Made by a program: the position numbers and the translations under genes
Assembly: GCF_006491595.2 (NCBI RefSeq)
Contig: NZ_VEVQ02000002.1
Span: forward strand, 310,001 to 374,000
From: Flavobacterium jejuense
GTDB taxonomy: Bacteria > Bacteroidota > Bacteroidia > Flavobacteriales > Flavobacteriaceae
Length of the DNA stretch: 64,000 nucleotides
Reading direction: 5' to 3'
Notes under the pieces: generated by a model
Database searches by the model: none
What the model was told of the DNA's origin: nothing
What the model saw: only the letters and a program-made list of their open reading frames with translations
Shown: piece after piece, positions 9,321 to 19,336 of the stretch
Numbering within the stretch: the stretch's first letter is position 1
How the letters are laid out: every line of letters starts with the position of its first letter

Positions 9321-11816
9321 TTATTTTTTATCAGTAGTACACATCTTACAATATTCACGCTTAATAATAGTGTTTCTGAGTACGTTTTTATTCTCGTTTT
9401 GCCATTCGCACCATGCTTTTTTATTCAAACGGTACACTTTCTTTAAAATATATTCTAAATCGGAATCAGAGCTTCCGTTGTCATCAATTTCTAAAGGATA
9501 GGTTTGTGCTAGTAATAAGGCTTCTTCTTTAGAAAATTCGGGTTTTTTCATTTGTTCTTTTAGTAGTTCTATTGTGGTAGAATACGAACTCCAAAAATTT
9601 AAAAATAAGCCAAGATTGACTCTGTCTTTTGGCGTTTTTATGTTGTTTTTAAAACTAGTATAAACTTTGCTAAAATAAAAGTTAAGCATTTCATAATCAT
9701 TAGTATGATTAGCATAATACAAACCCACATAATTATAATTGGCAATCAAATCCAAATTCTTTTCAAAGGCTTCAAATTTATCCATTAAGGTTTTTGGTTT
9801 GGTAACATTGGCTAATTTAGTTGTCGAAACATCCCAACTTTCCAGTAATTCATCATTGGTAACACAATACAAATTCAGTAAATTGAATTGCGCGTTTTTA
9901 GTTAGTGTGTCAAACTGGGTCAACCAATATTTTAAAAAGCGAACAGTTTTAAATTGATTAATTCGGTGCGATTTGATTAAAACGGCAGCTGCATTTTGTA
10001 CCAATTTCTCATTGGTCATTAATTCATTAAAAACGATTTCATCAAAAATCGCATAGGAATAGTCCTCTTCATAAATTTTGGCTAAAGCTAAATTAGCTCT
10101 AGTATAGTCTTTTTCATAAATTCCGGTTCGTAAATTAATTTCATATAAAAATTCTAAATAATACTTGTCGTTAGGATCTTTGGGTTTTAATTCACCATAA
10201 TAATTGGCTATTAATTTAGAAACGCGTTGTTTGTTTAAATAGGCTTCCCATTGATCTCTATTCGTATTGATGTAACTTCTAATCTCTTCTTTCGGTTTTA
10301 GTGCTAATGCTCCAAAATTTTCCATTTCCAATTGGATATAGCAAGTTTCCCAATTTTCCTCTGCCACTACTTTGTCAGGTTTAATAAGAATATTGAGTTG
10401 CTCTCTTCCATATTTCTCTATTGATTTTACTCGTTCTAAATATAAATTTTTGTTTAAAGCTTCATTGCCTTCAACAGAACTATAGCTGTAAATTTGTGAA
10501 GAATGTATTTTCTCATTGATTATTTCAAAAGTGACCTCTTCACTAATTGAATCGGCTTCAGTTAGTGTATCTAAATTGTTGTTGTATTCAGAGAAACGGT
10601 TCTTTATTTCTGAGGCTATATTGGATTCATTTTCATTTGAAATCGTATCAAATGCTACTTTAATTGTAAAATTTGAAGTGTCATAGAAGTCAGAAGTATT
10701 CAAATAAGTTTCAGTGTTGTCTAGTTTTTCAATGGTTTCATTTCGTCCAAAAGCAAAAGAATGTTCTTCGGTTTTGATAATGCCTTTATTTGTTAGTAAA
10801 GTGTTTTTTGGAATTTCCAATATGGGTTTTACAGATAACAAGGAAAGCGTTCTAGAATCTACTTCTATAGGCGAACTATACGCACAAGCACAATTTGTAA
10901 AAATAAAAACAGTGCTTAATGTTAAGTCTTTGCCTCTTAAATGTTCGGGAATTTCACCTACTTTGGTAATCAATTTTAATTTGTTTTCGGCTTGATTATT
11001 CGCTAAAAGTTCATCTTTATAAATGGGTTTTGACAAAGTACCATCATAAATAGCAGAAACATCAAATTCATTTTTAGAACCACATTTAAATTGGTTACCT
11101 TCAATAAAATCGATAGCAATCGCATCGCTTCGTTCGTTGAAAATACGTTTGAATTTTTCAATATCATAATAGTATAATACCACATCATTTCCTTCAATTC
11201 GTAACCCATTTCCAATATGAATTTGGTCACTTACATTAATTTTTTTGCATAAAGTATTTTTTTCGGTTAAACCAAATGCATTTTCTGATAGTTGATTAGG
11301 AATAATAAATCCTTTGGCACCAAAAACATTAGTGGCGTATAATCTTTTTTGTTTTTTATCAAATGAAAAGGCAATGTCAGTAAATTCATAATTTTGATAA
11401 ATGATATTTTTATAATGAGGTGGAGAATTTTTCCATTGCAGAAATAATTTCCTTGCTAGAATATTTATTTCGGCTTCATTATATTTTTTTAATTCGATGG
11501 AGGTGAATAAAATATTTTCACCAAAGGTATCAAACATCTTTCCTTCATAAAATTGGATTCTATCTTTTGGAAATTTTTTATCCGTATTCTTTTGTTCGTG
11601 AGATAAGATATTATTTTCAAGCATATAATTACTATGATCTCTAGCTGCTTTCAATAATATTAAATCTTTTTTTAATTCTTGTAATCGAAGGGTTTTTCGG
11701 TGTTGGTTAATCAATTCGATTACTTTATTGCCTAATTTGTTGTAATCGATATTGATTTCCTGTGCAGCAATACGAATTGAAAATAGGAACAAACAAAAAA
11801 TAAGAGAATACTTCAT
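9321..11816 (-). CDS. Secreted CAP/SCP-domain protein with large C-terminal region
   Basis: An 831-residue exported protein (signal peptide MKYSLIFCLFLFSIRIAAQ). Residues about 25-165 form a CAP (SCP/PR-1-like) domain: LINQHRKTLRLQEL, AARDHSNYM, FGENI, and SPPHYKNI with the conserved His. Bacterial CAP proteins are extracellular with poorly defined roles. The next 650 residues are not recognised; the region around 390-510 includes a possible OmpA/YfiO-like beta segment (SQIYSYSSVEGNEALNKNL), and the last third is helical and repeat-like. The gene lies just downstream of a short CAP paralogue (85 bases), so both probably form one transcript. Confidence 0.8.
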   Translation of the reverse strand: MKYSLIFCLFLFSIRIAAQEINIDYNKLGNKVIELINQHRKTLRLQELKKDLILLKAARDHSNYMLENNILSHEQKNTDKKFPKDRIQFYEGKMFDTFGENILFTSIELKKYNEAEINILARKLFLQWKNSPPHYKNIIYQNYEFTDIAFSFDKKQKRLYATNVFGAKGFIIPNQLSENAFGLTEKNTLCKKINVSDQIHIGNGLRIEGNDVVLYYYDIEKFKRIFNERSDAIAIDFIEGNQFKCGSKNEFDVSAIYDGTLSKPIYKDELLANNQAENKLKLITKVGEIPEHLRGKDLTLSTVFIFTNCACAYSSPIEVDSRTLSLLSVKPILEIPKNTLLTNKGIIKTEEHSFAFGRNETIEKLDNTETYLNTSDFYDTSNFTIKVAFDTISNENESNIASEIKNRFSEYNNNLDTLTEADSISEEVTFEIINEKIHSSQIYSYSSVEGNEALNKNLYLERVKSIEKYGREQLNILIKPDKVVAEENWETCYIQLEMENFGALALKPKEEIRSYINTNRDQWEAYLNKQRVSKLIANYYGELKPKDPNDKYYLEFLYEINLRTGIYEKDYTRANLALAKIYEEDYSYAIFDEIVFNELMTNEKLVQNAAAVLIKSHRINQFKTVRFLKYWLTQFDTLTKNAQFNLLNLYCVTNDELLESWDVSTTKLANVTKPKTLMDKFEAFEKNLDLIANYNYVGLYYANHTNDYEMLNFYFSKVYTSFKNNIKTPKDRVNLGLFLNFWSSYSTTIELLKEQMKKPEFSKEEALLLAQTYPLEIDDNGSSDSDLEYILKKVYRLNKKAWCEWQNENKNVLRNTIIKREYCKMCTTDKK

Positions 11817-11900
11817 ATCGTTTTTTTGAAAAATAGAAACCTAAGTCATCATTCATAAATGACTAAATAATTAAGGAAAATGGTTAATGAGTTAAGACAA

Positions 11901-12419
11901 TTAATCTCGTCTTTTGTTACCAAAAACGGTTGTAGCATATAAGCGTTTTGTTTTTGGATCATAGGCAAATGCCAAACTAGCAAAAGCGTACTCCTTACTA
12001 CTCATGTTTTTATAATGAGGAGGTGATTCTTCCCATTCTAGATATATTTTTTTGGCTAAAATGGTAATGTCTTCTTTTGAATGCGTTTTGGGAGCAACGG
12101 TTAAGTACAAGACATTTTCACCATACACATTGAAATCTGTTCCGCCATAAAATTTTATTCGGTTTTTAGGATATTTCTTGGCTACAGTGTTTTGTTCGTG
12201 TGCCAACTTCTTAATGCTCAACATATAATCACTTTGGTCTTGCGCAGCTTTTTGTAGCACAACGTCTTTCTCAAGAGCAGTTAATTTTAAGGTTTTTCTA
12301 TGGCCGTTAATTAATTGCAACACACCATCTTCTAAATCCGAATAATTAAGTTGTAGTTCTTGTGCTGAAAGTACAGAAAAGTTGAAAAATAGCACAAGTA
12401 AGGTGATTGTATTTTTCAT
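11901..12419 (-). CDS. Secreted CAP/SCP-domain protein, short paralogue
   Basis: A 172-residue exported protein (signal peptide ending SAQ) consisting only of a CAP domain. LINGHRKTLKLTAL, AAQDQSDYM, YGENVLY, SPPHYKNM and LYATTVFG align almost position by position with the N-terminal domain of the neighbouring 831-residue protein, so the pair arose by tandem duplication with gain or loss of the long C-terminal region. The role is unknown. Confidence 0.88.
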   Translation of the reverse strand: MKNTITLLVLFFNFSVLSAQELQLNYSDLEDGVLQLINGHRKTLKLTALEKDVVLQKAAQDQSDYMLSIKKLAHEQNTVAKKYPKNRIKFYGGTDFNVYGENVLYLTVAPKTHSKEDITILAKKIYLEWEESPPHYKNMSSKEYAFASLAFAYDPKTKRLYATTVFGNKRRD

Positions 12420-12490
12420 GTTATTTTTTTCTAAAATGAATCAAATTTTGTGCCAGTTGTTAATGAGTTGTTAAGATAATTTGTAATTGC

Positions 12491-12528
12491 TATAAAAAAA
12501 TCCTCAATCGTATTGACAATTGAGGATA
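12491..12528 (-). terminator. Terminator of the PLP-enzyme gene
   Basis: ATCCTCAAT and ATTGAGGAT form a perfect 9-bp stem; on the minus strand it is followed by T7. It sits directly after the stop of the gene that ends at 12555. Confidence 0.85.
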
Positions 12529-12554
12529 TTTAGTTTATATAAAATAATGACTTA

Positions 12555-14399
12555 TTAAATCGTACTAACAAACTCTAAAAACACCTTTTTATGCAGTTCT
12601 AAATCCATGTCTGGAGAAAGCGCTACACGAGCAATATAATCTTTATCACCTTCTTTAGTGGTTCCTTGTGTTGATGTTGCTGGAATGGTCCAATAACATC
12701 CTTTTAATTGGCCATAACTCACACAATATTTACTTTCATTCGGAATTTTGGTAATCATTAAATCAATTAATCGAAGATTTAAAGCTCTTTTATAAGCTTC
12801 TCTTTCCTCATCAGTTGTTCCTTTTGTAGGTAAATCCAATGAAAAGACTGAAGGAGTAAATCCTTGACTTGCTAATGCTTCTGAAACGAAATTGATTTTT
12901 GCTGCAGGTAAAGTTTTGTGAATGAAATTTACAAATTCGCGAGTATTTTTATAAGCTTCTTGAATTCTTTGATTCATTGAAGGCAATTGTTGTGCTAATA
13001 GTTCGTATTGAAGTGGTGTGGCTTCATTATCGCAAAGTGTTAGATGTAAATCAATTTTATCCATTAAAGCATCTACTTTTGCATTACCCACCACATAACC
13101 TGCTGTACATTTTCCACCACTTGGGAATTTCGAACCACTAGCATAAGAAATAGCTCTAACGGTTGATAATATTTTTCCTTCACCTAAAAATAATACATTC
13201 GGACAAAACGTTTGATCTAAAATAAAGACTGGATCAATCGCTGTTGCACCAGTTGCAGTTTGTCTTTTTTTACTTAAAACAGCTTGTAATTGTACTAAAT
13301 CAGGAACTTCAACTCTAGGATTGGTTGGAATTTCTGCTATGATATAGGGAATCGCATCTTCTTTCGCTACTGTATCTAAAATGCGATCAATACTGCTCAC
13401 CATATCATTGTCTCCATCAACAGGTAAGTCTACTATTGTAACAGAGTCAAGACAAGCGGCTACTCTTCTTGCTTGGTCATTGGTACCTCCATAACAATTG
13501 GGTGGCACAATAAATTTAATGGCTTTTCCTTTGTGATTTTCAATCGCATCATGAATTAGTCCCATCATAATGGCATATTGAATGGATAAACCACTAGAAC
13601 CTACTAACGGTTTTGAGGTGGTTCCTGTAATAGTTGTAATCGATTCTAAAACAACTGATTTATTATTTTTAATATCGTTTTTAGGAGTATCAAAAACTGT
13701 ATTTTCTACAAGTGAATGTAAAGCAGTAAGACAATTAGAAGGAGTCATGGCTATTGTTTCTCTTCTTCTTACATGCTGAATTTCTGAAATATAATCTTCA
13801 TTTTGTTCACTATTTACGACTAAAATACTTCCCAAATCAGCAAGATTGGAAATATAAAAATCAATAGTTGAGTCCAAATCAAAGGAAGGAATAGTGCTCT
13901 CTTGTGAAATAAAAATAGTACTACCTTCAAATTTTGAAAGGGCTGTTATATTGTCAACTTTTTGAATTTCAAATGGATAACCATAAATATATTGTATCAT
14001 TTCAGCATTAAATGAATCGGGTAATTCATTGGTATAGACTATTTGAGTATTCTTTTTTGCTAAAAGATTTTTTCTCAAAATAGCTAAAATAGGAACTACC
14101 TTAGATGAAAAGCTAATTACGTTTTCTGGATTTAGCTGATTTATTTTAGCAATTCCCCATTCCAAAATACAAGATAGGGGATGTCCTAATCGAATATAAT
14201 CGTAGGCAGTTGGTAATTTGCTTAAAGCAGTTGTTTCAGTATTGTTGGTTTTGTATAAGATTTCAAACTCATCTAAAAATTGGGTTTTAGCCTGTTCTTC
14301 CTCATAAATATCCAGTCTATGAGTTGTAAGGTTTAACCAATCTGTTGGTTTGTTCTTGAGGACTTCTTTTATATAATGTAGTGTATTAATAGTTTCCAT
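12555..14399 (-). CDS. Cys/Met-metabolism PLP-dependent enzyme, long form
   Basis: A 614-residue fold-type I aminotransferase-like protein. The C-terminal two-thirds resembles cystathionine gamma-synthase/beta-lyase enzymes: SSGLSIQYAIMMG, a substrate loop with Tyr in PPNCYGGTNDQ, EIPTNPRVEVPDL, ILDQTF and the candidate PLP-lysine motif SGSKFPSGGKCTAGYVV. Family members are usually about 380-430 residues; here roughly 230 extra N-terminal residues precede the core, partly a second Rossmann-like region (KNTQIVYTNELP). It probably acts in sulfur amino acid metabolism, but the reaction (gamma-synthase, beta-lyase or other) cannot be fixed. It has its own promoter box and terminator. Confidence 0.8.
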   Translation of the reverse strand: METINTLHYIKEVLKNKPTDWLNLTTHRLDIYEEEQAKTQFLDEFEILYKTNNTETTALSKLPTAYDYIRLGHPLSCILEWGIAKINQLNPENVISFSSKVVPILAILRKNLLAKKNTQIVYTNELPDSFNAEMIQYIYGYPFEIQKVDNITALSKFEGSTIFISQESTIPSFDLDSTIDFYISNLADLGSILVVNSEQNEDYISEIQHVRRRETIAMTPSNCLTALHSLVENTVFDTPKNDIKNNKSVVLESITTITGTTSKPLVGSSGLSIQYAIMMGLIHDAIENHKGKAIKFIVPPNCYGGTNDQARRVAACLDSVTIVDLPVDGDNDMVSSIDRILDTVAKEDAIPYIIAEIPTNPRVEVPDLVQLQAVLSKKRQTATGATAIDPVFILDQTFCPNVLFLGEGKILSTVRAISYASGSKFPSGGKCTAGYVVGNAKVDALMDKIDLHLTLCDNEATPLQYELLAQQLPSMNQRIQEAYKNTREFVNFIHKTLPAAKINFVSEALASQGFTPSVFSLDLPTKGTTDEEREAYKRALNLRLIDLMITKIPNESKYCVSYGQLKGCYWTIPATSTQGTTKEGDKDYIARVALSPDMDLELHKKVFLEFVSTI

Positions 14400-14419
14400 T
14401 TTTTTCTTTTAAATAGGTA

Positions 14420-14427
14420 CAAAGTTA
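14420..14427 (-). promoter_or_regulatory. -7 box of the PLP-enzyme gene
   Basis: Minus-strand TAACTTTG matches TAnnTTTG, 20 bases upstream of the ATG at 14399. Confidence 0.6.
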
Positions 14428-14522
14428 CATCAATTCAATTTGTTTTGAAAGAAGAATAGGAGGTTTTGTAATAGAGTTTAGGAGTACTTTTTGATTTTAA
14501 TATCTAGGTTAACAAATAAATG

Positions 14523-16754
14523 TCATCCAAAAAAAGTAGCAATCTTTTTTCGATCACCCACTACCCAAACAATATCATTTTTACTCAAAATAAAATTAGA
14601 TTCTGGATTTAAAATTCTTTTTCCATTGTGTTCTACACCAACTACTAATCCTTTTGTTTTTTCTCTTAACTCAGATTCTCTAATGGTTCTGCCAATAAAG
14701 TCTTGGTGCTCTAATTCAAATTGTTGTAAAATGATATCAGAATCTTCTTCTTCAATTACTTTTACTTCATGTTTTCTTAAATAATCTCCGAATTCCTTGA
14801 CTTGAAGGTCAGTTCCAATGACAAAAATTTCATCGCTTGGATATAATTTTTCATATTTTGTAGGAATATTGATGTGTAAATTTCCACGCTTTATATAGGC
14901 AATATTTACTCCAATATCTTCTCTTATTTTAATTTCTTCTAAAGGTTTTCCGACCAAATCAGATTCGGGTACAATGATAAAATTTGCTAAGTGGCCATCC
15001 CAAGGTGATAAATTGTTGCGATTTATTTTCTTCACAGAAAGTTCTCTTTGATTGTAATTTTTGATAAACCTATTTTCAATTTTCACATAAAGTTTGTTGA
15101 TTTTTTTAGGAAACAATAAGATTATAACGACAGCAACAACAAATGCTAGGACCGCTATTCCTGGTGAAAAGAAATTATTTAACATCATTCCAATAAAGAA
15201 TAAACCAATAACCATTCTTATGAAAACTAAAACAGCAATTGGACCATAATGCTTTTTGTTTTTTAACAATTCTTGAACTTCATTAGGAGCAATTCTTCGC
15301 AATGATAAAGCCCATAAAAAAGGAGTAATAATTAGAAATGTAATTATAGCTGTTACAACATTTCCATAGTTATAATCATCCATCAAAGGCATCAAAAAAC
15401 GTTTTGACATTTGAATAATAGCTACTAAAATAATGGAATGAATAGTAACTTGGAAAATATAATCTTTTATGACTTTTCTCCAAGTACTAACTGTTTTTAT
15501 AGCTTGTGCATTGGCACTATAAACTTCAATTCTTTTGACCCATCTTTTTGGTAATTTCTTCTCAATATAACCCGCAGCAGGTGTTGCATATTTTATCATG
15601 AAAGGAGTTGTAAATGCTGTAACAGCTGAAACTGCTACAACAATTGGGTACAAGAAATCACTTGTAACATTTAAAGAAGCACCAAGTGTTGCAATAATAA
15701 ATGAAAATTCACCAATTTGAGATAAACTCATTCCGGTTTGGACAGATTCTTTTAGAGGCTGTCCAGAAATGATAGTTCCAATAGTAGAAGTTATAGATTG
15801 ACCAAAAATGGTTATTAAAGTAAGAATCATCACTGGGAAAGCATATTCTACTAATGTTTCAGGATTAATCAACATTCCGACTGAAACGAAAAAAACAGCA
15901 CCAAATAAATCTTTTACTGGTTTTACTAAATGTTCAATGTGTTCTGCTTCATTGGTTTCCGCAATAATTGAACCCATAATGAAAGCTCCTAAAGCTGGAG
16001 AAAACCCAACACCAGCTGCAAAAATGACCATGAATAAACACAAGGCTAATGAAATTATCAAAAGCATTTCATCCGTAAAAAGCGGTTTTAGTTTTCTTAA
16101 TAAAGTAGGAATAAAAAAGATTCCAGAGACAAACCAAATGATTAAAAAGAAACCTAGTTTAAATAAAGATTGAATCAGTTCTGTTCCAGAGAATTGTTGA
16201 CTAACCGCAATAGTTGACAGTAAAACCATCATTAAAATAGCTACAATATCTTGAACAATTAATGCTCCGATTACGTTTCCTGTAAATTTTTGAGACTTTA
16301 CACCTAATTCATCAAAAGCTTTTAAAATGATTGTCGTGGATGAAATTGACAAAATAACACCCAAAAAAATAGAATTCATTTCATTCCAACCCATGAATTT
16401 TCCAGCATAATAACCAATAATTATCATGGAGATAATTTGAGTTAATGCTGTTATAGAAGCAGTTCCACCAACTTTTAGCAATTTTTTGAAACTAAATTCG
16501 AGTCCTAAACTAAATAGTAAGAATATCACACCAATTTCTGCCCAAACTGTAATGCTATTCGTGTCTTTTACCGTTGGAAAAAAATGAAAATGCGAACTAG
16601 CTAAAAAACCAGCAACTAAATACCCTAAAACTAAAGGTTGTTTTAGCTTTCTGAAAATCAATACAGCAATAGCAGCTGTGATTAAGATTAAACCTAAATC
16701 ATTAATTAAATTTGGAATGTGAACAGTAGTATTCGCAACTAATGGTAGTAGCAT
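14523..16754 (-). CDS. Kef-type monovalent cation:proton antiporter
   Basis: A 743-residue inner-membrane protein of the CPA2 family. About a dozen hydrophobic helices cover residues 10-400, including GYLVAGF, LLFSLGLEFSF, QDIVAILMM and FVSVGMLI motifs typical of Kef/Nha-like antiporters; a further membrane block spans about 430-560. The C-terminus has two TrkA-C (RCK_C) domains, about 580-660 and 665-743. No nucleotide-binding TrkA-N domain is visible between membrane part and RCK_C, unlike KefB/KefC. It probably exchanges K+ or Na+ for H+. It is a monocistronic gene on the minus strand. Confidence 0.9.
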   Translation of the reverse strand: MLLPLVANTTVHIPNLINDLGLILITAAIAVLIFRKLKQPLVLGYLVAGFLASSHFHFFPTVKDTNSITVWAEIGVIFLLFSLGLEFSFKKLLKVGGTASITALTQIISMIIIGYYAGKFMGWNEMNSIFLGVILSISSTTIILKAFDELGVKSQKFTGNVIGALIVQDIVAILMMVLLSTIAVSQQFSGTELIQSLFKLGFFLIIWFVSGIFFIPTLLRKLKPLFTDEMLLIISLALCLFMVIFAAGVGFSPALGAFIMGSIIAETNEAEHIEHLVKPVKDLFGAVFFVSVGMLINPETLVEYAFPVMILTLITIFGQSITSTIGTIISGQPLKESVQTGMSLSQIGEFSFIIATLGASLNVTSDFLYPIVVAVSAVTAFTTPFMIKYATPAAGYIEKKLPKRWVKRIEVYSANAQAIKTVSTWRKVIKDYIFQVTIHSIILVAIIQMSKRFLMPLMDDYNYGNVVTAIITFLIITPFLWALSLRRIAPNEVQELLKNKKHYGPIAVLVFIRMVIGLFFIGMMLNNFFSPGIAVLAFVVAVVIILLFPKKINKLYVKIENRFIKNYNQRELSVKKINRNNLSPWDGHLANFIIVPESDLVGKPLEEIKIREDIGVNIAYIKRGNLHINIPTKYEKLYPSDEIFVIGTDLQVKEFGDYLRKHEVKVIEEEDSDIILQQFELEHQDFIGRTIRESELREKTKGLVVGVEHNGKRILNPESNFILSKNDIVWVVGDRKKIATFFG

Positions 16755-16946
16755 TTTTTGAGTTTTGTTAAAAATAATAATTTGCTTCTTTTAGTACAAT
16801 TCATTTGTATAAAATTAACACACTAATATAGTAAAAAACGATGTTTTATTTATTATAGTGTCTTTCTTTTAATAAGAAGCAGCTATGGTACAAAAAAATG
16901 AACTTGTTGCATATGCTAATATATTATTTTTTAAAAAGTGATGATA

Positions 16947-16980
16947 AAAAAATCCTGCTAAATGAATAACAGGATTTTAT
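16947..16980 (-). terminator. purB terminator
   Basis: AAAATCCTG (16949-16957) pairs with CAGGATTTT (16970-16978); on the minus strand a T run follows. It lies just after the purB stop. Confidence 0.8.
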
Positions 16981-16999
16981 TATTTTGATTTGAAAGAAT

Positions 17000-18346
17000 T
17001 TATATTCCCAAATAATTGCTAGGTGTAATTTGTTTCAATTCGTTTTTAATATCTTCAGATACATTCAAAGTTTCAATAAATGCATGAATAGATTCTTTAT
17101 TAATAACCGAATTAGTTCTAGTTAAATCTTTCAACGCTTCATAAGGATTTGGATACCCTTCACGTCTTAAAATTGTTTGAATTGCTTCTGCTACAACTGC
17201 CCAATTTTTTTCTAGATCTTCTGCAAATTTTGGTTCGTTTAATACTAATTTATTCAATCCTTTTAATGTTGCTTCAAATGCAATAATAGTATGACCAAAT
17301 GGAACTCCTACATTTCTTAAAACAGTACTATCCGTTAAATCACGTTGTAATCTTGAAATTGGTAATTTAGCAGAAAGGTGTTCGAAAATAGAATTAGCAA
17401 TCCCTAAATTTCCTTCACTATTTTCAAAATCAATCGGGTTTACTTTATGAGGCATTGCAGACGAACCTATTTCACCAGCTTTTATCTTTTGTTTGAAATA
17501 ATCCATAGAAACATACGTCCAAATGTCTCTATCTAAATCGATTATAATGGTGTTAATGCGTTTCAAAGCATCAAAAAAGGCTGCAAAATGATCGTAATGT
17601 TCAATTTGAGTTGTTGGAAAAGAATGATGTAACCCTAAGCTACTTTCTACGAAATCAGTACCAAATTGTTTCCAATCTGTATTGGGATAAGCAACTTTAT
17701 GAGCGTTATAGTTTCCAGTTGCACCACCAAATTTAGCAGCAAAAGGTACATTGAATAGCAAACGCATTTGTTCTTCTAAACGTTCTACAAATACTAAAAT
17801 TTCTTTGCCTAATACAGTTGGAGAAGCGGGTTGGCCATGTGTTCGTGCAAGCATTGGAATACCTCGCCATTCAATACTTAATTCTTTTAATTTTTGGATG
17901 AGCGAAATTAAAGAAGGTAAATATACATTTTCAAAGGCTTCTTTTGTAGAAAGTGGAATAGCGGTGTTATTAATATCTTGAGAAGTCAATCCAAAATGAA
18001 TAAACTCTTTGTATTTTTCTAATCCTAAAGCATCAAATTTACTTTTAATAAAGTACTCCACTGCTTTCACATCGTGGTTGGTAGTTTTTTCTGTTTCTTT
18101 AATCCAAAGTGCATCTTCTGTTGAAAACTTGGTGTACATTTCTCTTAAAGGAACAAACACTTTTGCATCAACATCAGTAAGTTGTGGTAATGGTAATTCA
18201 CATAAAGCAATAAAATATTCAACTTCTATGAGAACTCGATATTTGATTAAAGCTTCTTCTGAAAAATAAGGGGCTAAGTTTTTTGTTTTACTTCTATATC
18301 TTCCATCAACAGGAGAAATAGCATTTAATTCTGATAATTGTGACAT
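17000..18346 (-). CDS. purB: Adenylosuccinate lyase
   Basis: A 448-residue cytosolic enzyme of the fumarase/aspartase superfamily. It cleaves SAICAR to AICAR and adenylosuccinate to AMP in purine synthesis. Seen motifs: AISPVDGRY at the N-terminus, TSQDINNTA, RTHGQPASPT with the catalytic His, and the signature SSAMPHKVNPIDFENSEGN. The length and start fit the family. It has its own promoter box and terminator. Confidence 0.97.
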   Translation of the reverse strand: MSQLSELNAISPVDGRYRSKTKNLAPYFSEEALIKYRVLIEVEYFIALCELPLPQLTDVDAKVFVPLREMYTKFSTEDALWIKETEKTTNHDVKAVEYFIKSKFDALGLEKYKEFIHFGLTSQDINNTAIPLSTKEAFENVYLPSLISLIQKLKELSIEWRGIPMLARTHGQPASPTVLGKEILVFVERLEEQMRLLFNVPFAAKFGGATGNYNAHKVAYPNTDWKQFGTDFVESSLGLHHSFPTTQIEHYDHFAAFFDALKRINTIIIDLDRDIWTYVSMDYFKQKIKAGEIGSSAMPHKVNPIDFENSEGNLGIANSIFEHLSAKLPISRLQRDLTDSTVLRNVGVPFGHTIIAFEATLKGLNKLVLNEPKFAEDLEKNWAVVAEAIQTILRREGYPNPYEALKDLTRTNSVINKESIHAFIETLNVSEDIKNELKQITPSNYLGI

Positions 18347-18374
18347 GTTGTAGTTGTGTTGTTTTTACAAAACG

Positions 18375-18382
18375 CAAAAATA
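18375..18382 (-). promoter_or_regulatory. purB promoter -7 box
   Basis: Minus-strand TATTTTTG fits TAnnTTTG and ends 28 bases before the purB ATG. Confidence 0.6.
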
Positions 18383-18480
18383 GTTATAAGTTGTAACTTT
18401 TGAGTTATGTGTTTACTATTTTTTATTACTTTTTGTTAGATTCTTACTTATTTACTTTTGATTTGAATAATTATTAAAAC

Positions 18481-18516
18481 AAAAAAAGCCCCAAATAGTG
18501 TCTGACTTTTTGAGGC
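18481..18516 (-). terminator. Terminator of the sigma/anti-sigma operon
   Basis: On the minus strand GCCTCAAA pairs with TTTGGGGC (one G-T pair), followed by T7. It lies about 40 bases after the anti-sigma stop. Confidence 0.75.
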
Positions 18517-18553
18517 ATGTCTAATATTGACGCTTTTTTAATTATAATTTTTT

Positions 18554-19336
18554 TTAAACCTTTCCTAAAGTATATAACTGCTCTAGAGTAGGACTAACAC
18601 TTCCACCAGCTGGTTCTAGAGTAATACCGAAAGCTTCTGCACCATCAGCTTTTTCCACTTTAAAGACTTTAGAATTGTTTGCAGTGAAGTTATCCAATAA
18701 TCCAATACTTTGTGGTGTTAATGGGTCCAATTTTAACCCCCAAACTTGGTACACTTTTCCTTCAGGTGGATTTGGTAACCCGCTTGCATCAATGTATACT
18801 TCATTTGTTTCTTTATTGTAATAGGCTTTTGCATAAGCATTTGGTGCAACTTCTTGACCTCCTAATGCTACTTGTATGTTGTTATTGTCTCTTACAATAG
18901 CTAATACTTTTTCAGCTTCTTGTTTTTCAAATTCTAAATCAACAATTGATTCCTGCATTAGGCTTTTTTCTGTAGCTAATTTATCAATAGTTGTTTTAGA
19001 TTCATCTAATTTAAAATATTGTAAACCAAATCCTATAACAAAAACAGCTGCAGCTCCCCAACCAATATAATTAGTCCATGATGATTTTCTATTTATTGAA
19101 ATCACATCATTTTTACCTAATAATTTTGTTCTAATTTTTTCATAATTTGTAACCGATAAGTGTGGAGATACACTTTGTGAAAGGTTAATAATTGCGCTTT
19201 CGATTGCCAAAATTTCTTCTTGTACTTCAGAATATTTTTTTGACATCTCAATAACTTCTTTGTTTTCTTCTTCGGTTAATTTTCCAAAAACAAAGAGTTC
19301 TAATGTTCCTGATTCAATAATTTCTCTACTACTCAT
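18554..19336 (-). CDS. Anti-sigma factor, RskA-type
   Basis: A 260-residue single-pass inner-membrane protein. The cytosolic N-terminus (residues 1-85, ESGTLELFVFGKLTEEEN) is the anti-sigma domain that would hold the adjacent sigma factor. One helix spans about 88-106 (IGWGAAAVFVIGFGLQYF), followed by a coiled coil and a periplasmic RskA C-terminal domain (EVYIDASGLPNPPEGKVYQVWGL..). The start overlaps the end of the sigma gene by 8 bases, the usual translationally coupled pair. Confidence 0.9.
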   Translation of the reverse strand: MSSREIIESGTLELFVFGKLTEEENKEVIEMSKKYSEVQEEILAIESAIINLSQSVSPHLSVTNYEKIRTKLLGKNDVISINRKSSWTNYIGWGAAAVFVIGFGLQYFKLDESKTTIDKLATEKSLMQESIVDLEFEKQEAEKVLAIVRDNNNIQVALGGQEVAPNAYAKAYYNKETNEVYIDASGLPNPPEGKVYQVWGLKLDPLTPQSIGLLDNFTANNSKVFKVEKADGAEAFGITLEPAGGSVSPTLEQLYTLGKV

